Assembly (NCBI GenBank): GCA_014237855.1
Contig: JABACD010000012.1
Span: 62,001-126,000 of the forward strand
Direction: 5' to 3'
Origin: Planctomycetota bacterium
Lineage (GTDB): Bacteria; Planctomycetota; UBA1135; GCA-002686595
Length of the DNA: 64,000 nt
The notes under the pieces were generated by a model that saw only the letters and a program-made list of their open reading frames with translations, searched no databases and had not been told where the DNA came from. Of this stretch, positions 7,923-14,945 are shown in pieces; the first letter of the stretch is position 1; each line of letters begins with the position of its first letter. A program made the translations under genes and the position numbers.

Positions 7923-9218
7923 ATGGCAGCAGAGCAGAACACGGAAGGTCGTCAGCTCCTGAGGCGGGTTCCGGGCTGGACCCGGGGCTGTGCAGTGATT
8001 GTCTTGGTGGGGGTCTGGTGTCTGGCTATTGGCTACCCGGTCCTGATCGGGGCACTTGGTGGGGCCTGGAGTGAGCCGGGAGACAGCTGGCTCGAAGAGC
8101 TCTCACCGGAGGCGAGGCTGCTCGTCGAGCGCGGCTTCGGAGGTCTTGATCCGGATCGCCTGGTCGATCTCCACACCCACCTCGCCGGTATCGGAACGGG
8201 ATCCTCCGGCTGCGAAGTTCACCCGAACATGCTGTCGTGGTCCCAGCCCGTTGCTCGCATTCGCTTCGAACTGTATCTCTCGGCCTCCGGTGTCGAGGAC
8301 CTCGAGCGTGCTGATCAGGAGTTCGTCGCACGGCTCTCAAGGCTGATCGATCGATCGCCGGGTAAGGGGCGCTTCTGTCTCCTGGCCTTTGATCATGCTT
8401 ACGGAGAGGATGGCCAGATCGATAGAGAGACCAGTGAGTTCTACGTTCCCAATGAGTGGGCCTGGCAGCAGGCGATGGCTGACCCTGAACGTCTGCTCCC
8501 GGCGATTTCGGTTCATCCTTACCGTGAAGATGCTCTCGAGGAGCTAGAGCGGTGGGCTGCCCGTGGAGTTCGTATCGTCAAGTGGTTGCCAAACGCGATG
8601 AACATCGATCCGTCCAGTCCGCGCTGTGATGCCTTCTACGAGAAGATCGTGGAGCTGGACATGACCATCTTGACGCATACCGGAAAGGAGATGGCTGTGG
8701 AAGCGGGCGCCCTCCAGGCACTCGGTAATCCCCTGCACTTGAGACGCCCCTTGGATCGGGGTGTACGGGTGATTGCAGCTCACTGTGCCAGCCTGGGCGA
8801 GGCCCTCGACCTCGATGAGCCGGAGGGAGAGCGCGAGATGGTCCCGTGCTTCGAGCTCTTCATGCGACTGATGGATGAGCCCGGCTACGAGGGCTTGCTC
8901 TTTGGCGAGATCTCGGCCATGACGCTGGCCAACCGGGTTGGTGCACCGCTGGCGCAGCTCCTCGACCGCCCGGACCTGCACCCGCGCCTGGTCAATGGGA
9001 GTGACTATCCGCTGCCGGCCCTCAATGCCGTGATTCGGCTCTCGCCCCTCGTGGATCAGGGATTTCTGAAGGAGGAGGATGTGAGTGCCCTGAGGGAGAT
9101 CTACGAGGCGCACCCGCTGGCCTTTGACCTGGTCCTGAAGCGCAGCCTGCGCTCGCCAACCACGGGCAGGGGCTTTGGGGTCGAGGCGTTTCTCGTGCCT
9201 GACGAGCTGGGACTCTGA
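7923..9218 (+). CDS. Membrane-anchored amidohydrolase-family metal-dependent hydrolase
   Basis: About 431 residues. A hydrophobic segment near residues 20-42 anchors the protein or serves as an uncleaved signal. The rest is a TIM-barrel amidohydrolase (Amidohydro_2 type): DLHTHLAG (first metal-binding HxH), VKWLPNAMNID with the lysine after strand 4, ILTHTGKE, VIAAHCASLGEA and the catalytic-type GSDYPLP. The reaction and substrate are unknown; relatives hydrolyse or decarboxylate small carboxylates. The first ATG in the longer open frame (7767) would overlap the divergent glycosyltransferase start, so the ATG at 7923 is preferred. It precedes the BMC operon on the same strand but with a gap of 237 bases, so membership of that operon is not shown. 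Confidence 0.78.
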   Translation: MAAEQNTEGRQLLRRVPGWTRGCAVIVLVGVWCLAIGYPVLIGALGGAWSEPGDSWLEELSPEARLLVERGFGGLDPDRLVDLHTHLAGIGTGSSGCEVHPNMLSWSQPVARIRFELYLSASGVEDLERADQEFVARLSRLIDRSPGKGRFCLLAFDHAYGEDGQIDRETSEFYVPNEWAWQQAMADPERLLPAISVHPYREDALEELERWAARGVRIVKWLPNAMNIDPSSPRCDAFYEKIVELDMTILTHTGKEMAVEAGALQALGNPLHLRRPLDRGVRVIAAHCASLGEALDLDEPEGEREMVPCFELFMRLMDEPGYEGLLFGEISAMTLANRVGAPLAQLLDRPDLHPRLVNGSDYPLPALNAVIRLSPLVDQGFLKEEDVSALREIYEAHPLAFDLVLKRSLRSPTTGRGFGVEAFLVPDELGL

Positions 9219-9455
9219 TCCGGGTCTGCCGCGGGGCGCGATCAACTGCCCCGTAGCCAACCTCCAAAGGGCTAGCTTCCACCTAGCTAAACAGGTCGCC
9301 GTGGATTTATCGTCGCCACGAGCCTAGACTTCCGCCCATGCGGTTCCGCGCAGCCGCTTGCCGGGCGCTTCTGGGAAGCAAACCCCCAGGAGATCCCCCG
9401 TTCATACACCCATCTGCTCCTCTTGAGCGCAGAACTTGTAGTCAAGGTGCCCCCT

Positions 9456-9755
9456 ATGAAATCAGTCGCCCTGGGCATGGTCGAGACCAAGGGTCTCGTC
9501 GGATCGATCGAAGCTGCCGACGCCATGGTGAAGGCCGCCATGGTTGACCTATTCGGCAAGGAACGGGCCACCGGTGGTCTGGTGACCATGTTCGTTGCCG
9601 GTGAGGTTGGCGCGGTCAAGGCCGCCACGGACGCCGGCGCTGCCGCCGCCCGTCGGGTCGGTGAACTGGTGAGCGTGCATGTGATCCCGCGCCCTCACGA
9701 CAACCTCTGGCGCATCCTGCCGCCGCTCAAGCCGGTCGGCGAAGGCAACGACTGA
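9456..9755 (+). CDS. BMC-H shell hexamer protein 1
   Basis: A 99-residue single-domain BMC shell protein (Pfam BMC) forming hexameric facets. It contains [20 protein letters not shown], then the KAA segment with the edge lysine, [19 protein letters not shown], and the [10 protein letters not shown] terminus typical of BMC-H. The pore loop reads ATGG, unlike SGGG in the second BMC-H, so the two hexamers probably differ in permeability. The ATG at 9456 has AAGG eight bases upstream. A longer frame from a TTG at 9423 would add eleven residues not seen in the family. It is the first gene of the BMC operon. Confidence 0.96.
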   Translation: MKSVALGMVETKGLVGSIEAADAMVKAAMVDLFGKERATGGLVTMFVAGEVGAVKAATDAGAAAARRVGELVSVHVIPRPHDNLWRILPPLKPVGEGND

Positions 9756-9756
9756 T

Positions 9757-9770
9757 TCCCCAGGCGGGGA
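9757..9770 (+). promoter_or_regulatory. Short hairpin between BMC-H1 and the aldehyde dehydrogenase gene
   Basis: TCCCC-AGGC-GGGGA begins two bases after the BMC-H1 stop. It has no U-tract. It could be a weak terminator or an mRNA 3'-end stabiliser that raises hexamer output over enzyme output; this is an inference from position alone. Confidence 0.35.
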
Positions 9771-9816
9771 GGGGGTGCGCGCCTGACGTGTGCTTTCGAT
9801 CCGCCCCGAGGCCCGC

Positions 9817-11703
9817 GTGTCCAAGCTCGATCCCGATCTCCGCTCCCTGCAGGAAGTACGCGACGCCCTCGCCCGGGCGAAGGCGGCTCAAAAGGTCGTA
9901 TCCGAGTACAGTCAGTCCCAGATCGATCGTGTCTGTGCGGCCATGTCCGAGGCTGTACGAGAGGCCGCCTACCAGCTAGCGCGTTCCGCGGTCGAGGAGA
10001 CCGGCATTGGCCGGGTGCACTACAAGATCCTCAAGAACATCTTTGGCTCGCAGGGGACCTGGTCCTCGATCGAGCACGAGAAGACGGTGGGAGTCATCCA
10101 CCGGGATGTTGGGCGTGGAATCGTGGAGGTGGCCACTCCAGCCGGCATCATTGCGGGAATCGTACCCACGACCAACCCGACGTCGACGGCGGCCTTCAAG
10201 GCGCTCGTGAGTGTCAAGGGACGTAATGCGTTGGTGCTCAGTCCACACCCCAGGGCCATTCGTTGTATCGCCGAGACTGTGGAAGTCATGCGTCGCGCGA
10301 TCCAGTCCTGCGGAGCTCCTCCGGACCTGGTGATCTCGCTGCAGCACCCGACCATCGAGTCCACTGGCGCCTTGATGAAGAGCCATGACACCGCGATCAT
10401 CCTTGCGACCGGTGGTGAGGGTCTGGTCGAGGCCGCCTACAGCTCCGGTCGTCCGGCCTACGGAGTTGGCCCTGGAAACGTACCGGTCTACATCGACCGC
10501 TCAGCTTCACCCTCCGAGGTGGCCAGGCATATCGTCACCAGCCAGAGCTTTGACAATGCCACCTTCTGCTGCTCGGAGCAGGCGCTCGTGATCGACCGTC
10601 CCATCTACGAGGACCTACTTCGTGAGCTGCTCCTGCGTGGTGCCCACTTCTGCAACGAGCGGGAGGTCGCAATGCTTGGAAGTCATTGCAACAGGGGTGG
10701 AATGATGAACTCGGCGGTTGTCGGCCAGGATCCGGTCAAGGTCGCACGCGGAGCGGGCTTCGAGGTACCCGAGAACACGACAGTCCTCCTCTGTCCCCAG
10801 GGTGGGGTCGGACGTGACTGGCCGCTGACGATCGAGATCCTCTGCCCGGTCCTCTCCGTCCACGTGGCTGAGGGATGGCGTGAGGGCTGCCAGCTCTGCC
10901 TCGAGACCCTGAAGTACGGTGGCCTTGGCCACACCATGGGGATTCACGCCCAGGACCAGAGCGTGTTGGACGCCTTCTTCCTGGAGAAACCGGCGAACAG
11001 GATCATCGTCAATGGCCCAACTTCACAGGGAGCCGTGGGCTACAGCACCCAGCTCGACCCCTCGGTGTCGCTCGGTTGTGGGCCCCAGGCAGGCAACATC
11101 AGCTCGGACAACATCACCGCACGTCACCTGATCAACATCAAGCGCGTGGCCTACACGCGGCGGGATTGGGCTGAGATCGATGAGCGCGATCACGCGCTGG
11201 CTGCCAGTCTTGGTGGTGAGGTCGCCCCGCGTGGGTCGATGCTTCCCGGAGACCCGGCACTCTCGAGCGAGTTGAGGAAGAGCCCCATCTCGGACGCGGT
11301 GAATGCCAGCAGCAACTGGCAGGGCAATCCCACGTTCGGAGGAGCTCCCCAGCGCCAGCCCGACCTGGTAGCTCCGGTCCGCAAGGCCAGCGCCAGCGTG
11401 GCGCCAGAGCCGGGAGGAGCAGCGGCCGCACCCAAGGCAGCGGCAGGACCCAAGACACTGCAGTCGAAGGTTCAGCCTGCGATCAAGAGTGCGCCGGTCT
11501 TCACCAAGGCGCTGCGGCCTCCGTCTCCTCAACGCCCCAAGCCTGCAGCCCCTGCCCCGCGGCCTGCTGCTGCCAGGTCACAGAGTTCACTGAGCCGCAC
11601 GGATATCGAGGCGATCCTCACTCATGCCGGCACCAACTGTCCAATTGGCCCCTGCAAGGGCTGCCCACATCTGGAGGTGACCACGGGAGCGTGCACGGCC
11701 TGA
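9817..11703 (+). CDS. CoA-acylating aldehyde dehydrogenase with long C-terminal tail and Cys cluster (BMC core enzyme)
   Basis: About 628 residues. Residues 1 to about 450 are an AdhE-N/EutE/PduP-type NAD-dependent aldehyde dehydrogenase that makes acyl-CoA from an aldehyde: GIVPTTNPTSTAAFKAL, GPGNVPVYID, and SFDNATFCCSEQ, in which the first Cys (about residue 251, codon at 10567) is the expected nucleophile; then LINIKRVAY. From about residue 455 the chain is unlike the core: a Pro/Ala-rich linker of over 100 residues, a short predicted amphipathic helix (SRTDIEAILTHAG) and a terminal C-x4-C-x2-C-x9-C cluster beginning NCPIGPCKGC. The helix may be an encapsulation peptide and the cysteines a metal or Fe-S site. 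GTG at 9817 is preferred because it gives MSKLDPDLRS and has GAGG upstream; GTG at 9790 is an alternative. Confidence 0.92.
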   Translation: MSKLDPDLRSLQEVRDALARAKAAQKVVSEYSQSQIDRVCAAMSEAVREAAYQLARSAVEETGIGRVHYKILKNIFGSQGTWSSIEHEKTVGVIHRDVGRGIVEVATPAGIIAGIVPTTNPTSTAAFKALVSVKGRNALVLSPHPRAIRCIAETVEVMRRAIQSCGAPPDLVISLQHPTIESTGALMKSHDTAIILATGGEGLVEAAYSSGRPAYGVGPGNVPVYIDRSASPSEVARHIVTSQSFDNATFCCSEQALVIDRPIYEDLLRELLLRGAHFCNEREVAMLGSHCNRGGMMNSAVVGQDPVKVARGAGFEVPENTTVLLCPQGGVGRDWPLTIEILCPVLSVHVAEGWREGCQLCLETLKYGGLGHTMGIHAQDQSVLDAFFLEKPANRIIVNGPTSQGAVGYSTQLDPSVSLGCGPQAGNISSDNITARHLINIKRVAYTRRDWAEIDERDHALAASLGGEVAPRGSMLPGDPALSSELRKSPISDAVNASSNWQGNPTFGGAPQRQPDLVAPVRKASASVAPEPGGAAAAPKAAAGPKTLQSKVQPAIKSAPVFTKALRPPSPQRPKPAAPAPRPAAARSQSSLSRTDIEAILTHAGTNCPIGPCKGCPHLEVTTGACTA

Positions 11704-11774
11704 CGGCCACCTGGCGCTGACCCGGATGTCTTTCCGGAATGAAACCACCACACCAACCCAAGCAACGAACAGAG

Positions 11775-12065
11775 ATGACAACCAACATCGCCCTGGGCCT
11801 GATCGAGACGCGTGGTCTCGTCGGAGCCGTGGAAGCTGCCGACGCAATGTGCAAGGCTGCCCGAGTTACATTGATCGGTAAGGAGATCTCCGGTGGAGGT
11901 CTCGTGACGGTCATGGTTCGCGGCGAGGTCGGCGCGGTCAAGGCTGCGGTCGAGGCCGGTGCCGCCGCTGCACGTCGTGTCGGCGAGCTGCTCAGCCAGC
12001 ACGTTATTCCGCGTCCAGCCGTCGATATCGAGGCGTTCATTCCGCCGGCACCCGAAGAGGCCTGA
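11775..12065 (+). CDS. BMC-H shell hexamer protein 2
   Basis: A 96-residue canonical BMC-H protein: [32 protein letters not shown], then [20 protein letters not shown] with the typical pore loop, and [13 protein letters not shown]. It forms hexameric shell facets and probably co-assembles with BMC-H1, from which it differs at the pore loop and C-terminus. The start at 11775 gives MTTNIALG, as usual for the family; an in-frame ATG at 11739 would add twelve polar residues. It lies 71 bases after the aldehyde dehydrogenase gene. Confidence 0.96.
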   Translation: MTTNIALGLIETRGLVGAVEAADAMCKAARVTLIGKEISGGGLVTVMVRGEVGAVKAAVEAGAAAARRVGELLSQHVIPRPAVDIEAFIPPAPEEA

Positions 12066-12121
12066 GCCCAGTCGGACGAACCGCCTCGGTCTCCACCAGG
12101 AGCCAGGGCGTTTGAGCCGTG

Positions 12122-12790
12122 ATGTCCACTTCGACCTCAACAAGTCTCTCCGCCGAGTTGCGCGGAGCCGTGCTGCTGGATCAGCTGCAGCCTCAGTTCG
12201 CCGCGAGTATCGCGACGAACTCAGACGGCTACTTTCCGATCTTCGGAGAGAGCGCGTTTTGGCTCGAGGTCTGTCCCGGAATCGTCGTGAATACACTCCT
12301 GGACATCGCTCTCAAGAGCTGTGAGGTGAAACCCGGTGCGATGATCATGGAGCGTTCCTACGGGACGTTGGAGGTTCACGGTTCGGATCAAGGTCAGGTG
12401 CGGATGGCGGGCTCGCTGATTCTCAAGGAGCTGCTCGGCGAGGGCGGGGGGTACGACAGTGGACTGAAGCCCGCGGTCCTGACGAGCCGTGTCATTCATC
12501 AGATCGATGACCACCAGGCGATGCTGATCAACCGGAACCGTTCCGGGATGCTATTGCTTGGCCGCGATACCCTCTACACACTCGAGGTGAGCCCCGCGAT
12601 CTTCGTCCTGGCAGCTGCCAACGAGGCCGAAAAGGCCTCGGACGTGCGTCTGGTGGACTTGCAGAACAATGGCGCCGTGGGGCGCTTGCAGCTGGGGGGC
12701 ACGGATGCAGATATCGAGCAAGCCGTGGCGGCCGTGGAGCGGACCCTCTCCTCCATCCAGGGGCGTGCTAACTCCGGGGGCGAGGGCTGA
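12122..12790 (+). CDS. Divergent tandem BMC-domain shell protein, probably permuted (EutL/CsoS1D-like)
   Basis: A 222-residue protein with an internal duplication. The two halves align as WLEVCPGIVVNTLLDIALKS against TLEVSPAIFVLAAANEAEKA, each followed by a strand and then a helix: GQVRMAGSLILKEL against ADIEQAVAAVERTL. Each half has the beta-helix-beta pattern of a BMC domain, with strands placed before the LEVxP segment as in circularly permuted BMC-T proteins, which form trimers with a gated central pore. Similarity to any named family is low, so the assignment rests on the repeat and on the position between shell genes. Its stop overlaps the next BMC-P start by one base. ATG at 12122 is chosen; GTG at 12119 would add one residue. 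Confidence 0.72.
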   Translation: MSTSTSTSLSAELRGAVLLDQLQPQFAASIATNSDGYFPIFGESAFWLEVCPGIVVNTLLDIALKSCEVKPGAMIMERSYGTLEVHGSDQGQVRMAGSLILKELLGEGGGYDSGLKPAVLTSRVIHQIDDHQAMLINRNRSGMLLLGRDTLYTLEVSPAIFVLAAANEAEKASDVRLVDLQNNGAVGRLQLGGTDADIEQAVAAVERTLSSIQGRANSGGEG

Positions 12791-13107
12791 TGTTCCTGGG
12801 GCGCGTCATCGGTGAGGTCTGGGCTACCCAGAAGAATCGCGACCTGGAGGGCAAGCGCCTGCTTGTGATCGAGCCCCTGGATGACAGTGATGGCCTCTCC
12901 GCCCCGAAGGTTTCACCGGTCGTGGCGGCCGACCCCATCGGCGCAGGATTGGGCGAGCAGGTCATTGTTGCCTTTGGCAAGGCCGCACGGGTGGCCTGTG
13001 GCGGAGACGGCGACTATGCCTTCGAGGCTGCCGTGGTGGGGATCGTCGATGACTTTGATGTTCCTGGCGCGCCTTCAGCGTGGCGTGCAGCTAGGGAGCA
13101 AGCCTGA
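12790..13107 (+). CDS. BMC-P shell vertex protein 1 (EutN/CcmL family)
   Basis: A 105-residue pentamer-forming vertex protein. MFLGRVIGEVWATQKNRDLE is the standard EutN/CcmL beginning, followed by KRLLVIEPLD, a DPIGAGLGEQVIVAFG core and the AAVVGIVD strand. Five copies close each vertex of the shell. It overlaps the preceding gene by one base (TGATG) and the following BMC-P gene by one base, so the three are translationally coupled. The C-terminus is about ten residues longer than minimal CcmL. Confidence 0.95.
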   Translation: MFLGRVIGEVWATQKNRDLEGKRLLVIEPLDDSDGLSAPKVSPVVAADPIGAGLGEQVIVAFGKAARVACGGDGDYAFEAAVVGIVDDFDVPGAPSAWRAAREQA

Positions 13108-13424
13108 TGCACATCTGCACCGTCATCGGAAACGTCTGGGCGACCCAGAAAGAGCGTACTCTGGTGGGCCTGAGGTTGATGGTGGTTCGACCCTTCACCA
13201 GCGACGACAGCCAGAGTGCTGAGACGATGATCGCCGTGGACACGGTCTCGGCAGGAGTTGGCGAGAGAGTGCTGGTTGTGCACGGTCGGGCGGCACGGCA
13301 TGCAATCGGTAAGGGGCACGATATTGGCTTCCAGACCGCGATCGTCGCGGTGATTGACTCGATGGAACTCGAGGGTGGGCGGATCGTGGGTCAGACCTCG
13401 GCTGCCGACAGGATCGAGGAGTAG
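13107..13424 (+). CDS. BMC-P shell vertex protein 2 (EutN/CcmL family)
   Basis: A 105-residue EutN/CcmL-family vertex protein, paralogous to the preceding gene: MHICTVIGNVWATQKERTLV, LRLMVVRP, a VDTVSAGVGERVLVVHG core and AIVAVID. Two different BMC-P paralogues are common in metabolosome loci. It starts within the stop codon of BMC-P1 (TGATG). A gap of 74 bases follows before the BMC-T gene; it holds only a ten-codon frame from an ATG at 13434, which I do not consider a gene. Confidence 0.95.
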   Translation: MHICTVIGNVWATQKERTLVGLRLMVVRPFTSDDSQSAETMIAVDTVSAGVGERVLVVHGRAARHAIGKGHDIGFQTAIVAVIDSMELEGGRIVGQTSAADRIEE

Positions 13425-13498
13425 GGGTAAGCGATGCAGAACGAGCTTTCAGGATCAGTCGCAAATCTAGAAGGGGCCTCACGGAGGCTGACAAGGTC

Positions 13499-14092
13499 AT
13501 GACCAGGAATGATGTGAATCCCGTGCTCAGCCAGGACTCAGAGGTCCAACCGGCAATCGGGCTGCTGGAACTGGGCTCCGTTGCGCAGGGTATCGAGGTG
13601 GCCGATACCATCCTCTGGGAAGCGGATATTGAGATGCTGTTCGCAGAGCCGATCCAGCCGGGGCGCTACGTGATGCTCTTCACCGGAACGGTGCAGAGCC
13701 TGCGTTCTGCCCTCAGGAGAGGCTCCGAGGTCTCGGCTGATAGCCTGCTGGATCAGATCCTGATCGAGCAGGTGGATGACCAGGTCTTGATGGGACTCAG
13801 GCGCTCTGGCAAGATCAACGGGACGCTCGACGCGCTCGGAATCCTGGAGACCGACAACGTGGCTTCGGGAGTCCTCTCAGCAGATGTGGCCTTGAAGACA
13901 GCCACGGTTGACCTGCTCGAGTTGCGAATCGCAAATGGCCTTGGCGGCAAGAGTTTCTTCACGATCACAGGCGAGGTGAGCGACGTGCGCTCGGCGATCA
14001 TGGCTGGAGCCAGAAGCGCCTCCGAGCGCGGACACCTGGTTCGTGATGTTGTCATTCCGCGGCCCCATGGCGATCTGGTGCGACACCTCTAG
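13499..14092 (+). CDS. PduT-like tandem BMC-T shell protein lacking the Fe-S cysteine
   Basis: A 197-residue protein with two consecutive BMC domains, at about residues 18-105 (IGLLELGSVAQGIEVADTIL) and 108-197 (ALGILETDNVASGVLSADVA, ending DVVIPRPHGDLVRHL). It forms pseudohexameric trimers. PduT carries a 4Fe-4S cluster at the pore, bound by the Cys of a CPGK(F/Y) motif. The matching segment here is IQPGRY, with Gln53 in place of Cys, so that cluster cannot form in the usual way and the pore should pass metabolites rather than electrons. AAGG precedes the ATG by a few bases. Confidence 0.93.
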   Translation: MTRNDVNPVLSQDSEVQPAIGLLELGSVAQGIEVADTILWEADIEMLFAEPIQPGRYVMLFTGTVQSLRSALRRGSEVSADSLLDQILIEQVDDQVLMGLRRSGKINGTLDALGILETDNVASGVLSADVALKTATVDLLELRIANGLGGKSFFTITGEVSDVRSAIMAGARSASERGHLVRDVVIPRPHGDLVRHL

Positions 14093-14109
14093 GCGCAGCA
14101 GGATTCATC

Positions 14110-14430
14110 ATGGTGAGCAAGAGGTTGATCTGCGAGCTGGATGTGCTCGCCATGGGCGCCGGGGAGACATTGCATCTCGACGCGCACACGATCATCACGC
14201 CCTCGGCCCTCGACCAGGCGCACACCCGTGGTATTCAGATCGTCCGCGAGGGCGACGCTGCGGGGTGCGGGAAGTCAGGCGCCAAGCGCCCCTGCTTGTG
14301 GCATCGGATCCTCGAGAACGACGGTACCTACGTCATTCAGGTCGTCCAGGGGCGTGCCAGCGTCAATCGGATCGACGGGGATGGTCCAGTTGCCTTCGGA
14401 ACAGACTCCGTCAAGGAGCACAACCTATGA
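14110..14430 (+). CDS. Small BMC-operon protein with EutQ/EutT-like N-terminal segment
   Basis: 106 residues. Residues 4-45 (LICELDVLAMGAGETLHLDA, then IITPSALDQAHTRGIQIV) follow the pattern found at the N-termini of EutQ and EutT, where an acidic helix is followed by [LI]TPxAx(D/E)xAxxxGIxI. In those proteins the segment precedes a catalytic domain and may serve in BMC association. The remaining 60 residues form a short beta-rich tail (YVIQVVQGRASVNRI) with no recognised domain. It lies 17 bases after the BMC-T gene and its stop overlaps the next start by four bases (ATGA). It could be an adaptor or a binding partner of the ACT-fusion protein, which carries the same segment. Confidence 0.75.
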   Translation: MVSKRLICELDVLAMGAGETLHLDAHTIITPSALDQAHTRGIQIVREGDAAGCGKSGAKRPCLWHRILENDGTYVIQVVQGRASVNRIDGDGPVAFGTDSVKEHNL

Positions 14431-14930
14431 GCCGTCGATTCCTCACCGCAGAAGACGTGCGCCGCGCGGGCGGACAGGAGATCATCGTCGATGAGACGAC
14501 CGTCGTCACCCCGCAGGCCCAGGAGGTGGCCTCCTCGATGGGAGTCGAGATTCGAACCGGCAGCGGAGCCTACACCGAGCCTACCCCTGATCGTGGGCCG
14601 GATGCCGATGCCGCGGGACCTGATCCGCAGTTCATCCCCGAGCCGACGGACGAGCTGATGGACACCGGAGTCATCGTCACCTGTGTTGGCTGCAATCGCC
14701 CCGGTGTCCTTGGCGAGGTCGCAGGGGTGATCGGGAACTACAACTCGAGCATCAACGATGTCTCGCAGAAGATGGTTGGAGACTACTTTCACCTGGTGCT
14801 GGTCGTGGAGCTGGGGGCCGGCTCGGACTTCGCTGGCTTGAAGCAGGGGCTTCTCGAGCTCGATAAGAAGTCTGAATACGTGATTCGAGTCATGCACGAG
14901 CGCGTCTTCCGGTTCATGCACCGCGTCTAG
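14427..14930 (+). CDS. EutQ/EutT-N segment fused to a UPF0237-type ACT domain
   Basis: 167 residues. Residues 1-45 (RFLTAEDVRRAGGQEIIVDE, then VVTPQAQEVASSMGVEI) repeat the EutQ/EutT-like segment of the preceding gene. Residues about 48-75 are a Pro/Asp-rich linker. Residues about 80-167 are an ACT domain: VIVTCVGCNRPGVLGEVAGV, then SINDVSQKMVGDYFHLVLVV. This is the single-ACT UPF0237 type that normally stands alone next to DUF711 genes. ACT domains usually bind amino acids or other small ligands as regulators. Fusion to a BMC-type segment suggests that the DUF711 partner is tied to the compartment. The start overlaps the previous stop (ATGA); DUF711 follows 15 bases later. Confidence 0.85.
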   Translation: MSRRFLTAEDVRRAGGQEIIVDETTVVTPQAQEVASSMGVEIRTGSGAYTEPTPDRGPDADAAGPDPQFIPEPTDELMDTGVIVTCVGCNRPGVLGEVAGVIGNYNSSINDVSQKMVGDYFHLVLVVELGAGSDFAGLKQGLLELDKKSEYVIRVMHERVFRFMHRV

Positions 14931-14931
14931 C

Positions 14932-14936
14932 GGAGG
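14932..14936 (+). promoter_or_regulatory. Ribosome binding site fixing the TTG start of the DUF711 gene
   Basis: GGAGG lies nine bases before the TTG at 14946 and directly after the ACT-protein stop. It supports the TTG and an N-terminus [10 protein letters not shown], which has the usual length for the family. Confidence 0.75.
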
Positions 14937-14945
14937 CGAGATTCG

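Noticed and set aside
13434..13466. Ten-codon frame between BMC-P2 and BMC-T
   Set aside because: Too short and without any known role; the region is better read as the BMC-T ribosome binding region.
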